Assembly (NCBI GenBank): GCA_028288305.1
Contig: JAQBOA010000090.1
Coordinates: forward strand, 1-53,545
Source of the DNA: Mucilaginibacter sp.
GTDB taxonomy: Bacteria; Bacteroidota; Bacteroidia; Sphingobacteriales; Sphingobacteriaceae
Reading direction: 5' to 3'
DNA: 53,545 bases
The notes beneath the pieces are model-generated. The model did no database searches, was not told the DNA's origin, and worked only from the letters and a program-made list of their open reading frames with translations. Positions 17,192 to 25,551 of the stretch are shown in pieces (position 1 is the stretch's first letter; every line of letters starts with the position of its first letter). A program made the position numbers and the translations under genes.

Positions 17192-17620
17192 CTATTCCTT
17201 AACCCATTCCGAATATTTTGTTTCTTCCGGCACATCAGTAGGGCTTTCAAAATCCAGGCGATAACCATCCTGATCATTAAAAGCAACTACCCACATATTA
17301 TTTCCTACAAAAGGTTCTTTAATTTCAATACCCTTGGCGGTGAATTCATGATATAAGGCAAGCGCATCTATACATTGAAAGCAAATGGACAATCCTTTAC
17401 CCTTCGGACCTTCCTGGTCGAATTTTTCCCTGTCCCGCCCTTCCTGCAGCATGATGGAAACATCATCGCGCTGCAGCCAGCACCATTTAATTTTACCGCG
17501 TGGCGTCCATTGATTGGTTACCTTAAAACTAAGTTTATCTACATAAAATTTCAGTGAGGCTTCCATATCCCTTACCATGAAAAATGGCACAGCCAGGCGG
17601 ACATTTGTTGAAGGTAACAT
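17192..17620 (-). CDS. VOC-superfamily (glyoxalase/bleomycin-resistance-like) protein
   Basis: About 142 residues from the ATG at 17620 (MLPSTNVRLAV). The paired beta-alpha-beta-beta-beta modules of the vicinal oxygen chelate fold can be followed: VPFFMVRDMEASLKFYVDKL first, then FQCIDALALYHEFTAKG, ending in DQDGYRLDFESP with a metal-ligand-type glutamate. Members are glyoxalases, dioxygenases, isomerases or antibiotic-binding proteins; which one cannot be told. An upstream in-frame start would add 17 residues that do not fit the fold. It stands alone on its strand. Confidence 0.85.
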   Translation of the reverse strand: MLPSTNVRLAVPFFMVRDMEASLKFYVDKLSFKVTNQWTPRGKIKWCWLQRDDVSIMLQEGRDREKFDQEGPKGKGLSICFQCIDALALYHEFTAKGIEIKEPFVGNNMWVVAFNDQDGYRLDFESPTDVPEETKYSEWVKE

Positions 17621-17809
17621 AGGTGAATTTATGTTTAGCTGGCTTAAATTTAATAAAAAAGCGCTTTTCAAAAAATTTATATGACATAATACCCTTATTG
17701 GGATGTAACTATACCATTTTCCGTTAAAACCGGTATGTAGACAAGAAGTATATTTCCGGTTATCAAATCATTGGAATATATTTATACTACGAAAGAAGGA
17801 TAGCGGGCC

Positions 17810-18820
17810 ATGTTCTTAAAAAAATCCACATATTATTTACTGTTTTTTGTTGCGTATATCGGTGCACTGATCATCGAAAAACCAACTTATTCAATGAATA
17901 CTGTTCAAGCCTGTTTCTCTTACCTTTTCACCGTCCTGGTACACTTTTCCATATTTGCTTCGTTGATATTGGCCAATCGTGAATTTGTAATACCCTACTT
18001 ACTTGAAACTAAACGGTTTGGCTTATATGTGGCCGCTCTTATCGCTTTAATTTTGTTGTATACATTTTTCATCAGCCATTATAACGGGTTTATACACGGC
18101 GTGCTTTTTCATGATAAAATGATCGAAACAAGCTCGGGCTTTTGGGACAATTTTGTATATGGCCTCTGTTGCAGCGTAATTGCGGCGATGCTGTACCTAA
18201 CGCAGAAATGGTCGGAACAGGAAGAGCAGGTTAAAAACATTCATATTAACCAGCTTCAAACAGAATTAAAATACTTGCGTTCACAGATCAATCCCCATTT
18301 TTTATTTAACGGTTTAAATACGATTTATGGGAATATCGATATTAATAACATACAAGCCAGGGACATCATGGTACAATTTTCAGATTTACTGCGATATAAT
18401 TTATATGAGGCGGATGTTGACTTTATAGAACTTGGAAAAGAGATAAAATATTTGCAAAATTATGTTGCCTTACAAAGAGCCAGGAGCAACGATAACATGC
18501 AAATTGAGCTGCAGGTAAGCTGTGAAGATTATTCAATAAAAGTTGCGCCGCTCATATTTATGGCCTTTGTAGAAAATGCTTTTAAATATGCCACACGTGA
18601 TGATAGCGATATAAATACGATCCGGATAAAATTAAATCAAACCGGTAATCAAATCGTTTTCAAATGTGAAAACTCTTTTGATGAAAGTGAGCCGTTACCG
18701 GGAGGGATTGGCCTTAACAATGTTATCAGACGGCTTGAACTATTATATAAAGACAGATATTCGCTGGATATAAAAAACTACGACAACATTTACCATGTCC
18801 TTTTAACACTAATTACATGA
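17810..18820 (+). CDS. LytS-type sensor histidine kinase
   Basis: A 336-residue inner-membrane kinase. Four hydrophobic segments fill about 8-25, 38-60, 70-90 and 110-133. The phospho-acceptor histidine is in the family motif LRSQINPHFLFNGLN (about 157-171), and the C-terminal ATPase part has FVENAFKYA and the glycine-rich PGGIGLNNV. No periplasmic sensor domain is present, so it probably senses a membrane-level cue. The ATGA overlap with the next gene shows translational coupling to its response regulator. An AAGGA sequence lies 13 bp upstream of the ATG. Confidence 0.93.
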   Translation: MFLKKSTYYLLFFVAYIGALIIEKPTYSMNTVQACFSYLFTVLVHFSIFASLILANREFVIPYLLETKRFGLYVAALIALILLYTFFISHYNGFIHGVLFHDKMIETSSGFWDNFVYGLCCSVIAAMLYLTQKWSEQEEQVKNIHINQLQTELKYLRSQINPHFLFNGLNTIYGNIDINNIQARDIMVQFSDLLRYNLYEADVDFIELGKEIKYLQNYVALQRARSNDNMQIELQVSCEDYSIKVAPLIFMAFVENAFKYATRDDSDINTIRIKLNQTGNQIVFKCENSFDESEPLPGGIGLNNVIRRLELLYKDRYSLDIKNYDNIYHVLLTLIT

Positions 18821-19530
18821 AGAAACTCAGCTGTATTATTGTTGATGATGAACCTGTTGCACGTAAAATTCTACAGGAATTTGTTGAGCGCGTCCCTTTT
18901 ATGGATCTGCATGGCAAATTTGAAAATGCTATGAAAGCCAGCACATATCTGCAAAATAATGAAACTGATATAATGTTTCTTGATATTGAAATGCCAAAAA
19001 TTTCCGGCCTTCAGTTTCTTCAAAATACCGAAATAGCACCCCTGGTAATATTAACCACGGCTTTCCCTCAATATGCCCTGGAAGGTTATGAATTGGATAT
19101 AATAGATTACCTTTTAAAACCCTTCGCTTATAGTCGTTTTTTAAAAGCAGTTCAGAAAGCAAAAGAATACATTGAATTGAAGAATGTTATATCAGCCAAT
19201 TTGTTTTCTGATTACATATTTGTTAAAAGTGAAAAACGCATCGAAAAAATTGAAGTAAAAGATATTCTGTATGCCGAAAGCCTGGGTAACTATATCACTA
19301 TCCATATCGATAATAAAAAAATCATTGCCTATCTCACCTTAAAAAGTTTGGAAAGTCAGTTGCCTTCCAATGAATTTATTAAAATTCATCAATCATTTTT
19401 AGTCGCTTGTGCTAAAATCAATTCCATCGAAGGTAATGAAATAAAACTTGGCAATAAATCATTGCCAATCAGTCGTAACTATAAAGATGCGGTAATGAAA
19501 ATGGTTGAACAAAGGCTGTTAAAACGTTAA
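18817..19530 (+). CDS. LytTR-family response regulator
   Basis: A 237-residue two-domain regulator. The receiver domain (1-120) has the acidic pocket DDEP at 10-13, the phosphorylated aspartate in MFLDIEMP near 54-56, and the KPF motif with its lysine near 101. The C-terminal LytTR DNA-binding domain (about 132-235) has DYIFVKSEKRIEKI, the ESLGNYITIH strand and FIKIHQSFLVA. It overlaps the kinase gene by 4 bp and forms a two-component pair with it. No target is obvious from the neighbouring genes, which all read away from it or convergently. Confidence 0.94.
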   Translation: MKKLSCIIVDDEPVARKILQEFVERVPFMDLHGKFENAMKASTYLQNNETDIMFLDIEMPKISGLQFLQNTEIAPLVILTTAFPQYALEGYELDIIDYLLKPFAYSRFLKAVQKAKEYIELKNVISANLFSDYIFVKSEKRIEKIEVKDILYAESLGNYITIHIDNKKIIAYLTLKSLESQLPSNEFIKIHQSFLVACAKINSIEGNEIKLGNKSLPISRNYKDAVMKMVEQRLLKR

Positions 19531-19581
19531 TTGTTGCTTCGCGATTTACCGCTGAGCGAAATCTTTCTAGCTCTTCAAATA

Positions 19582-20094
19582 TTATCGCCTTATGCCAATA
19601 TTTGTCTTATAGAACGGCTCGCGAGGTTTTTTCAGCATGCGCTCACTTATCTGTTCGGCCAGCCATTGAAAGTACTCACCCAAAAAAGGATCCGGTTGGT
19701 TCTCGCGCATATCCTGGAACATGGTTTTGTATTTCTCCCAGGAGGTTGTTACAAATGAACCAAGCGTTTTGTCCACAAGGTCAATGTTTATCAGCTTTTC
19801 AGCGACAAGAAGGCCAAGCGATTCCATCTGCTGCGAAAATTGGAATAATATAGCTTGCTCATTACCCGGAAGTGCCATCATTCCTTCGCGGTTTGACGGT
19901 AAATCATTTGAGACAATATAGAGTGCGAGTTCAGCAAATTCACGTGTTTGAAAATTTCGTAACGTCTCAAGGGTGAGCCGTTCACGGCGGTCGCGCGTGG
20001 CGGCCTTAACCTGAGCGACACCAAATATAAGTGCCACGATAAATGATAGGGTGAGCGCAAGATTGGCGATGACTGTAATTACTTCGTTTGTCAT
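19582..20094 (-). CDS. Membrane-anchored hypothetical protein, DUF4760-like
   Basis: About 170 residues from the ATG at 20094 (MTNEVITVI). One N-terminal transmembrane helix spans about 4-26, followed by a helical cytosolic part with AATRDRRERLTLETLRNFQTR-type charged helices and a C-terminus rich in Arg and Lys. The overall form, a single anchor followed by a helical domain starting with an RRERLTLE stretch, resembles DUF4760-type proteins. No catalytic residues are evident. It is convergent with the LytTR regulator gene and follows rlmB on the same strand after 71 bp. Confidence 0.65.
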   Translation of the reverse strand: MTNEVITVIANLALTLSFIVALIFGVAQVKAATRDRRERLTLETLRNFQTREFAELALYIVSNDLPSNREGMMALPGNEQAILFQFSQQMESLGLLVAEKLINIDLVDKTLGSFVTTSWEKYKTMFQDMRENQPDPFLGEYFQWLAEQISERMLKKPREPFYKTNIGIRR

Positions 20095-20165
20095 AATTTG
20101 GCGTTTGTAAAATACTTTACCCAAATATAAGTATTCCGGTAATACCGCCGACTTGCGACCTACAC

Positions 20166-20924
20166 CTACAACCTCTGCCTAATAGCTTCATACAAAATAA
20201 TCCCGGTGGCAACTGAAACATTTAACGATTCAATTTCACCATACATGGGTATTTTAGCCAAATGGTCTGATATCCTGATAATCTCATTCCTTACCCCGTC
20301 TTCTTCCGATCCCATAATGATAGCAGTTGGCGATGTATAGTCCGGTGTATAAATATCATCTTTAGTTTTTTCGGTACAGCACACCAGTTGTAAACCGGAT
20401 TCTTGCAAAAATTTAACAGTTTGCAAAAAATTATCATGCCGGCAAACCGGTATTTTATACAATGCTCCAGCCGATGTTTTAATAGCATCAGGATTTATCT
20501 GGGCCGATCCTTTGGCAGGGATTACAATAGCATGAACACCGGCGCATTCGGCAGTACGGGCAATGGCACCCATATTTCGCACATCCGTAATGGCATCTAA
20601 AACTAAAATTAACGGAACCTGACCATTTTCGAATATCTGTGGTATGATATTTTCAATTTTTTGATAAATGATAGGCGAGATAAAGGCTACAACCCCCTGG
20701 TGATTCTTTGGAGTAAGACGGTTTAGCTTTTCAACCGGCACTTGCTGGGCTGTTAATTGATACTCATTCAGTAAATCTTTCAGCTCATTCAGCAAGCCCC
20801 CTCCTATGCCTCTTTGCAGGTATAAGGCCTCAATTTCTTTACCAGAACGAATAGCCTCAATAACCGCTCGAATACCAAAAACCATTTGATTACTTTCACG
20901 GGCTGGTCTGGAATTATAAGTCAT
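20166..20924 (-). CDS. rlmB: 23S rRNA (guanosine-2'-O-)-methyltransferase RlmB (TrmH family)
   Basis: A 252-residue SPOUT methyltransferase expected to methylate G2251 of 23S rRNA with SAM. It begins with the RNA-binding L30e-like domain (FGIRAVIEAIRSGKEIEALY), followed by the catalytic domain with motif 1 LDAITDVRNMGAIARTAE, motif 2 IIMGSEEDGVR and motif 3 IPMYGEIESLNVSVATGI. These three motifs form the trefoil knot that binds SAM. Other TrmH paralogues cannot be fully excluded, but length and domain order match RlmB. A short hairpin repeat lies upstream at 20945-20969. Confidence 0.92.
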   Translation of the reverse strand: MTYNSRPARESNQMVFGIRAVIEAIRSGKEIEALYLQRGIGGGLLNELKDLLNEYQLTAQQVPVEKLNRLTPKNHQGVVAFISPIIYQKIENIIPQIFENGQVPLILVLDAITDVRNMGAIARTAECAGVHAIVIPAKGSAQINPDAIKTSAGALYKIPVCRHDNFLQTVKFLQESGLQLVCCTEKTKDDIYTPDYTSPTAIIMGSEEDGVRNEIIRISDHLAKIPMYGEIESLNVSVATGIILYEAIRQRL

Positions 20925-20944
20925 TTTTAAAAAATTTATGGGAA

Positions 20945-20969
20945 GGTCCGCCTACCGGACGGACAGGCG
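20945..20969. repeat. Small GC-rich hairpin element
   Basis: GTCCG-CCTAC-CGGAC followed by GGACAGGCG, which can also pair with CGCCT. It is a GC island in an AT-rich gap, about 20 bp upstream of the rlmB start, and looks like a dispersed palindromic repeat unit. Confidence 0.55.
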
Positions 20970-21051
20970 AAAATAGCTATATTAATTGATTTAGCGGTTA
21001 TTGAACTAATGGGCATTTTGGTTTTTTTAAAATAGTTAACAATTTGAATCT

Positions 21052-21060
21052 TTATCCACA
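21052..21060 (+). promoter_or_regulatory. Perfect DnaA box upstream of dnaB
   Basis: TTATCCACA matches the strict DnaA-box consensus and lies 168 bp upstream of the dnaB ATG. I found no second perfect copy in this gap, so it is more likely a regulatory site than an origin. Chance occurrence is possible in 53 kb. Confidence 0.45.
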
Positions 21061-21213
21061 TAGCATTAAATAACTGTAAATCAATACCAATTTAAAAGTA
21101 CTAACAATTTACCAACATTGCCTGTTAACTGTTCTCATTCAAATTTGGGTTTGTTTAAACTATTATTTTAACGTTAAAGAACCGATGTTAGTTAAAACGC
21201 ATTATCTTTTGTA

Positions 21214-21221
21214 TACTTTTG
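21214..21221 (+). promoter_or_regulatory. -7 element of the dnaB promoter
   Basis: TACTTTTG matches TAnnTTTG and ends 6 bp before the dnaB ATG at 21228. No clear TTTG is seen about 19 bp upstream. The start codon would be almost at the 5' end of the mRNA. Confidence 0.45.
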
Positions 21222-21227
21222 TTCCAT

Positions 21228-22790
21228 ATGATTTTGGAGAACGATAACCAATTTAATAAGCCAAATATTAACGAAAGACGAAGCAGGGTAACCAACCCAA
21301 CCCCTTACAGCGGGTTAGGCAAATTACCTCCTCAGGCAATTGACCTTGAAGAAGCAGTTTTAGGTGCTTTGATGCTCGAAAAGGATGCATTGTCTTCGGT
21401 TATTGATATTTTAAAACCGGAGGTATTTTACAAAGACAATCATCAAAAAATATTTCATGCGATCCGGCATTTATTCGAAAAATCTTCACCAGTTGATATA
21501 CTTACTGTAACTGCACAGTTGCGTCAGCAGGGTGAGCTGGAAATGATTGGCGGCGCTTATTATATTACCGAACTCACCAACCGCGTTGCATCTGCAGCTA
21601 ATATTGAGTTTCACTCCCGTATCATTATTCAAAAATTTATACAGCGCGAGCTGATCCGGATATCAACAGACGTTATACAAAGCGCTTATGAAGATACTAC
21701 CGATGTGCTTGATTTGTTAGATAAAGCTGAAAAGAACCTCTTTGAAATCGCTCAAAACAATCTTCGCCGTGATTCGCGCAAGATGGATGACCTGATGCAT
21801 GAAACTTTAAAGGAATTTGAAGCGCTTAAAGATAAAAAAGACGGGTTAACTGGTGTTGCATCAGGATTTACCGACTTGGATAGGATGACATCGGGTTGGC
21901 AAAAATCAGATCTTGTCATCATCGCTGCGAGGCCGGCTATGGGTAAAACTGCCTTTGTGCTTAGTTGTGCACGTAATGCTGCAGTTGATTTTAATAAGCC
22001 TGTTGTTGTGTTTTCGCTCGAAATGTCATCAGTTCAGTTGGTTAACCGTTTAATATCGGGCGAAACGCACATTGAACAGGAGAAAATAAGAAAAGGAAAT
22101 CTGGAAGAATGGGAATGGCAACAGATACACTCCAAAATTGGCCGGCTTGAACAAGCGCCATTAATTATTGATGATACCCCGGCCCTTAATATTTTTGAAT
22201 TCAGGGCAAAATGCCGCCGTTTAAAATCCCAGCACGATATACAACTGATTATTATTGATTACCTGCAGTTGATGCAGGGTAAAAGCGGTGATGGTAAAGG
22301 GGGCGGCAACCGTGAGCAGGAGATCGGCAGTATATCACGGGCTTTGAAATCTGTAGCCAAAGAATTAAATGTTCCGGTAATAGCGTTGTCGCAATTGAGC
22401 CGTGCGGTTGAAAACCGGCCTGGCGGATCAAAGCGCCCAATGCTGTCGGATTTACGTGAATCCGGGTCAATTGAGCAAGATGCCGATATGGTTTTGTTTC
22501 TTTACAGGCCTGAATATTATGGATTGGAAGTTGATGAGGACAATAACCCTACGCAAGGTGTAGGTGAGATAATTATTGCTAAGCACCGTAATGGCGAGAC
22601 CGGCCGGGTACGATTGAAATTCGTTGGGAAATATGTTAAATTCACTGATCTTGATCAGGGAATGGATGGCTCTTTTTCACCAGGCAATGCCTTCTCTGGC
22701 TTAAGCCCTTCACAGGATTTTGAAAAGCCAAGTAACTTTATTATCAGGCCGTCACGTATGGATGATATTGATGATGAACAGCCGTTTTAG
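21228..22790 (+). CDS. dnaB: Replicative DNA helicase DnaB
   Basis: A 520-residue hexameric helicase that unwinds the replication fork. The N-terminal primase-interaction domain starts at PPQAIDLEEAVLGALM. The RecA-like domain has Walker A ARPAMGKTAF near 234-243, Walker B LIIIDYLQLM near 340, and the LSQLSR and DLRESGSIEQDAD motifs. There is no intein, which is worth noting because DnaB is a frequent intein host. The ATG at 21228 is preferred over a TTG three codons upstream. A perfect DnaA box lies in the 303-bp upstream gap. Confidence 0.96.
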   Translation: MILENDNQFNKPNINERRSRVTNPTPYSGLGKLPPQAIDLEEAVLGALMLEKDALSSVIDILKPEVFYKDNHQKIFHAIRHLFEKSSPVDILTVTAQLRQQGELEMIGGAYYITELTNRVASAANIEFHSRIIIQKFIQRELIRISTDVIQSAYEDTTDVLDLLDKAEKNLFEIAQNNLRRDSRKMDDLMHETLKEFEALKDKKDGLTGVASGFTDLDRMTSGWQKSDLVIIAARPAMGKTAFVLSCARNAAVDFNKPVVVFSLEMSSVQLVNRLISGETHIEQEKIRKGNLEEWEWQQIHSKIGRLEQAPLIIDDTPALNIFEFRAKCRRLKSQHDIQLIIIDYLQLMQGKSGDGKGGGNREQEIGSISRALKSVAKELNVPVIALSQLSRAVENRPGGSKRPMLSDLRESGSIEQDADMVLFLYRPEYYGLEVDEDNNPTQGVGEIIIAKHRNGETGRVRLKFVGKYVKFTDLDQGMDGSFSPGNAFSGLSPSQDFEKPSNFIIRPSRMDDIDDEQPF

Positions 22791-22794
22791 GGTG

Positions 22795-22896
22795 TAAAAG
22801 TTGTAATAGTTTTAATGGTTGTAAGAGTTAAGAGAGGTATTCAACCGCTTTTTTAACCACTACAACTTTTAAAACCCTTACAACTAAATTACAACC
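22795..22896. repeat. Word repeat: GTTGTAA with inverted copies
   Basis: Between the convergent dnaB and chrA genes. The left arm (22795-22831) carries GTTGTAATAG and GTTGTAAGAG words, and the right arm (22853-22896) carries CTACAACTTTT and CTTACAACT. The arms are imperfect inverted copies with a 21-bp centre. Confidence 0.75.
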
Positions 22897-22899
22897 AAA

Positions 22900-24099
22900 T
22901 CAAAATATCGACCCCAGTAATACACCAATTATAATAATTACCGGTGTTTTTATTTTAGTGAAGTATAAGAGTAAAAAAGTCACAACCATTATCAGGTAAG
23001 CCATCCAATTTAACGCGAAAGGCCTGATTAGCAAGATCAGGGCGGTTGCCATAAAACCTACAGCTACCGCGTTTATACCGCTTAATGAATTTTTAATCCG
23101 GGTTATTTTTTTAAGATCATTCCAAAACGGGACAATAAATAAAATAAGGATAAGGCCTGGTAAATTTACACCGATAACGGCTACCAAACTGCCGATAACC
23201 GGCCCCATAATCCTTCCTCCCCTATTTCCCATACTAATGCCGCCTAAAAAAGAAGTAAAGGAAAAAGTTGGGCCGGGTAGCGCTTGCTGCAATGCATATC
23301 CGGATAGAAATTCGGAATTTGTAAGATAATGCTTTACTTCAACAAACTCTGTATACATAAGCGGCACTAACACTTGTCCGCCGCCAAAAATCAGGATACC
23401 GTTGCGGTAAAAATTTTCAAATAACCTGATTGGCAAACTAAAAGGCGATGTCTGATTTACGATAGCACCCAATGCAGCAAAAAACAATAATATTCCAATA
23501 AAATAAGTAACCTTATTAGGGTTTACATTAGAAAATAACTTAATACGCAATTCACTTTCCTGGGGAGGGGTTTCTAACGCAGAAGATATTATTCCTCCTA
23601 ACATTATAAGCAAAGGGAAAGCATATGCATTTTGTAGAATTAGCGTAACTATGAGTGAGCCAATGGCCAGCATAGTACTTATTCTGGTTTTTAAAAATTT
23701 GTGTGCAAAAGTATAAGTGGCATAGGCAACTATACCTATTGCAATTGGTTGTACAAAGCGCAGTATTTCAGTGAATTTTGAGCGGTCTGCAAACATTTTA
23801 TAACTGATGGCGGCCATACACATTATGGTAGCTGACGGAAATATCCATATTAAAAACGTGATGATAGCCAAGCGCAGGCCGCCAACTTTCCAGGCTATTC
23901 CAACCAGTGTTTGTGTAGAAGAAGGACCTGGCAATACTTGAGATAAAGCATTCAGTTCCATCAATTCACCTTCGGTAATGTATCCACGTTTTTCAACAAA
24001 TTCACGCAGCAATATTGCCAAATGAGCTTGCGGGCCGCCAAAAGCTGTAAACGTGTATACCAATACATCCCGTAAAAATAAAAAGTACTTTTTTCTCAT
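22900..24099 (-). CDS. chrA: Chromate transporter ChrA
   Basis: A 399-residue CHR-family membrane protein with about ten to twelve hydrophobic segments in two homologous halves. Each half carries the family signature: FGGPQAHLAILLREFV and QVLPGPSSTQTLVGIAWK in the first, FGGGQVLVPLM and QQALPGPTFSFTSFLGG in the second. Classical members export chromate and need sulfate-like anions; members without resistance neighbours may carry other anions. No chrB or chrR is nearby. It is a full long-chain form, not the split pair of short CHR proteins. Confidence 0.9.
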   Translation of the reverse strand: MRKKYFLFLRDVLVYTFTAFGGPQAHLAILLREFVEKRGYITEGELMELNALSQVLPGPSSTQTLVGIAWKVGGLRLAIITFLIWIFPSATIMCMAAISYKMFADRSKFTEILRFVQPIAIGIVAYATYTFAHKFLKTRISTMLAIGSLIVTLILQNAYAFPLLIMLGGIISSALETPPQESELRIKLFSNVNPNKVTYFIGILLFFAALGAIVNQTSPFSLPIRLFENFYRNGILIFGGGQVLVPLMYTEFVEVKHYLTNSEFLSGYALQQALPGPTFSFTSFLGGISMGNRGGRIMGPVIGSLVAVIGVNLPGLILILFIVPFWNDLKKITRIKNSLSGINAVAVGFMATALILLIRPFALNWMAYLIMVVTFLLLYFTKIKTPVIIIIGVLLGSIF

Positions 24100-24304
24100 T
24101 GGTTAGTTCATTGGTTCATCAGTTCATTAGTTCATTGGTTGTATGGCGACTAGTGTCAAGTCAACAGTCGTAAGTCTTAAGTCAATTTTGTGCTTTTCTG
24201 ACTCAAGACTCTGGACTTTCGACTCAGGACTAAACGTCAATTCATAATTGACACGACACTAGTAAAGGTGCACAAATGAACTAATGAACCAGTGAACTAA
24301 TAAA
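24100..24304. repeat. Nested pair of word repeats
   Basis: An outer inverted pair uses AGTTCATTAGTTCATTGG-type words (left 24100-24141, right 24273-24304). Inside it sits a second inverted pair with a different vocabulary, AAGTC/GACTC words, bounded by ACTAGTGTC on the left (24149) and GACACTAGT on the right (24262). The arrangement looks like one element placed inside another. Confidence 0.8.
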
Positions 24305-24305
24305 C

Positions 24306-24641
24306 TTAATAGTCATCTTCATCTTCTCCGCTGGCAAGGCGATAAACTGCCTGTAATTCCGAAAAGGCGTGGTTATCACGTTGCTCACGGGTTTTCTTCA
24401 TTCCGGTTTCGTAAGTGTTTATGGCATCCTGCTTACGATCCAATGATTCGTATAATTTTCCTAAATGATAATAAGTGCCTGTATAGTCTGGATGTTTATT
24501 TACCAGGTTTTCATAATATTCTAAAGCCTTTTCCGGTTGATTAAGACGAAGATATTCTGTTGCCAGCGCATATTTTAAAAATGGATCGTCAGGTTCATTT
24601 TTTATAAATTCTAAAAGCTTTTCTAATCTGCTTATATCCAT
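24306..24641 (-). CDS. Small TPR-repeat protein
   Basis: A 111-residue all-helical protein with about two and a half tetratricopeptide repeats: PFLKYALATEYLRLNQPEKALEYYENLV (about 20-47) and GTYYHLGKLYESLDRKQDAINTYETG (about 54-79). It has no signal peptide, so it is cytosolic, and ends with an acidic GEDEDDY. Such proteins are protein-protein adaptors; the partner is unknown. It lies divergent from etfB. Confidence 0.85.
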   Translation of the reverse strand: MDISRLEKLLEFIKNEPDDPFLKYALATEYLRLNQPEKALEYYENLVNKHPDYTGTYYHLGKLYESLDRKQDAINTYETGMKKTREQRDNHAFSELQAVYRLASGEDEDDY

Positions 24642-24663
24642 TTTAAACTCTCTCTTTTTTAAT

Positions 24664-24671
24664 TAAATTTG
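24664..24671 (+). promoter_or_regulatory. Candidate -7 element upstream of etfBA
   Basis: TAAATTTG matches TAnnTTTG. It is 102 bp upstream of the etfB ATG but only 14 bp upstream of a 27-codon ORF, so the mRNA would begin with that short ORF. Confidence 0.35.
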
Positions 24672-24685
24672 CAAAAACCTATTTT

Positions 24686-24769
24686 ATGAAAAACTCATGT
24701 TCAATTATTAAATTATGTAAGGGTTATTCATTCATGGGTTCGTCTTCTTCATCAATAAAAAACAATTAA
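24686..24769 (+). CDS. Possible 27-residue leader peptide of etfBA
   Basis: A short ORF (ATG 24686, TAA 24767-24769) lies 14 bp after a -7 match and stops 4 bp before the etfB ATG. The peptide begins MKNSCSIIKLCKGYSF and has five consecutive serines near its end. Its close fit between promoter and etfB suggests translational coupling or an attenuating leader. It could also be chance: no ribosome-binding site is visible and the product has no recognised domain. Confidence 0.3.
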   Translation: MKNSCSIIKLCKGYSFMGSSSSSIKNN

Positions 24770-24773
24770 CCAG

Positions 24774-25511
24774 ATGAAAATCCTTGTATGTATAAGTAAT
24801 GTTCCTGATACAACGACAAAAATAACTTTTACTGATAATAACACCCAATTTAATACAAATGGTGTTCAATTTATATTAAATCCTTACGATGAGATAGCCC
24901 TTGCCCGTGCTATTGAGTTAACTGATGGCGGTATTGGGTCTGTAACAGTAATAAATGTTGGCGAAGTTAATACGGAAGCAACTATACGTAAAGCGCTTGC
25001 TATTGGAGCCGCTGATGCCGTACGAATAAATGCTAAACCGCACGACGCCTGGTTTGTTGCCTTCCAGATAGCACAATATATTAAAACAAACCCATTCGAC
25101 CTGGTATTAACCGGACGCGAATCTATTGACTATAACGGCTCTAAAGTGGCTGGAATGTTAGGAGAATTATTGGGTCTTCCTTCAGTTTCGATCATAAAAA
25201 AATTAGATTTAGAGGGTGATCATGCAATTGTTGAGCGTGAAATTGAAGGTGGTAAAGAAGTATTAACTATTCCGTTACCTTTTGTAGCAGGTACGGCTGA
25301 AGGTGTTGCTGAACCAAAAATTCCAAATATGAGGGGTATTATGTCTGCACGTACCAAGCCATTAAGTGTTATTGAACCGGTTGAAGTAAAAACGTTTTCG
25401 GAAGTAATAAGTTTTGAAACCCCTGCTCCCCGTGGCCAGGTAAAAATAATCCCAGCTACAGACCCCGGTCAATTGGTAGCGTTATTACATACAGAAGCAA
25501 AAATTATATAA
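24774..25511 (+). CDS. etfB: Electron transfer flavoprotein beta subunit
   Basis: A 245-residue EtfB. With EtfA it forms the FAD/AMP heterodimer that takes electrons from acyl-CoA dehydrogenases. Signatures: the start MKILVCISNVPDTTTKI, the NPYDEIALARAIEL motif near 37-50, VLTGRESIDYNGSKVAG with the AMP-binding loop, and the C-terminal long arm that embraces EtfA. The partner etfA follows after 40 bp on the same strand. No acyl-CoA dehydrogenase or ETF:quinone oxidoreductase gene lies in this window. Confidence 0.95.
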   Translation: MKILVCISNVPDTTTKITFTDNNTQFNTNGVQFILNPYDEIALARAIELTDGGIGSVTVINVGEVNTEATIRKALAIGAADAVRINAKPHDAWFVAFQIAQYIKTNPFDLVLTGRESIDYNGSKVAGMLGELLGLPSVSIIKKLDLEGDHAIVEREIEGGKEVLTIPLPFVAGTAEGVAEPKIPNMRGIMSARTKPLSVIEPVEVKTFSEVISFETPAPRGQVKIIPATDPGQLVALLHTEAKII

Positions 25512-25551
25512 ATAAAACCTTTAATCAAACCTGTGATCTTATTTATTTAAT

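Noticed and set aside
20925..21227. Possible replication origin before dnaB
   Set aside because: Only one perfect DnaA box and no AT-rich unwinding repeat set or dnaA/dnaN neighbours.
21228..22790. Intein in dnaB
   Set aside because: The helicase motifs run continuously at normal spacing and length is normal, so there is no insertion.
24686..24769. Riboswitch upstream of etfBA
   Set aside because: No conserved aptamer pattern is visible; the interval is better described as a short ORF.
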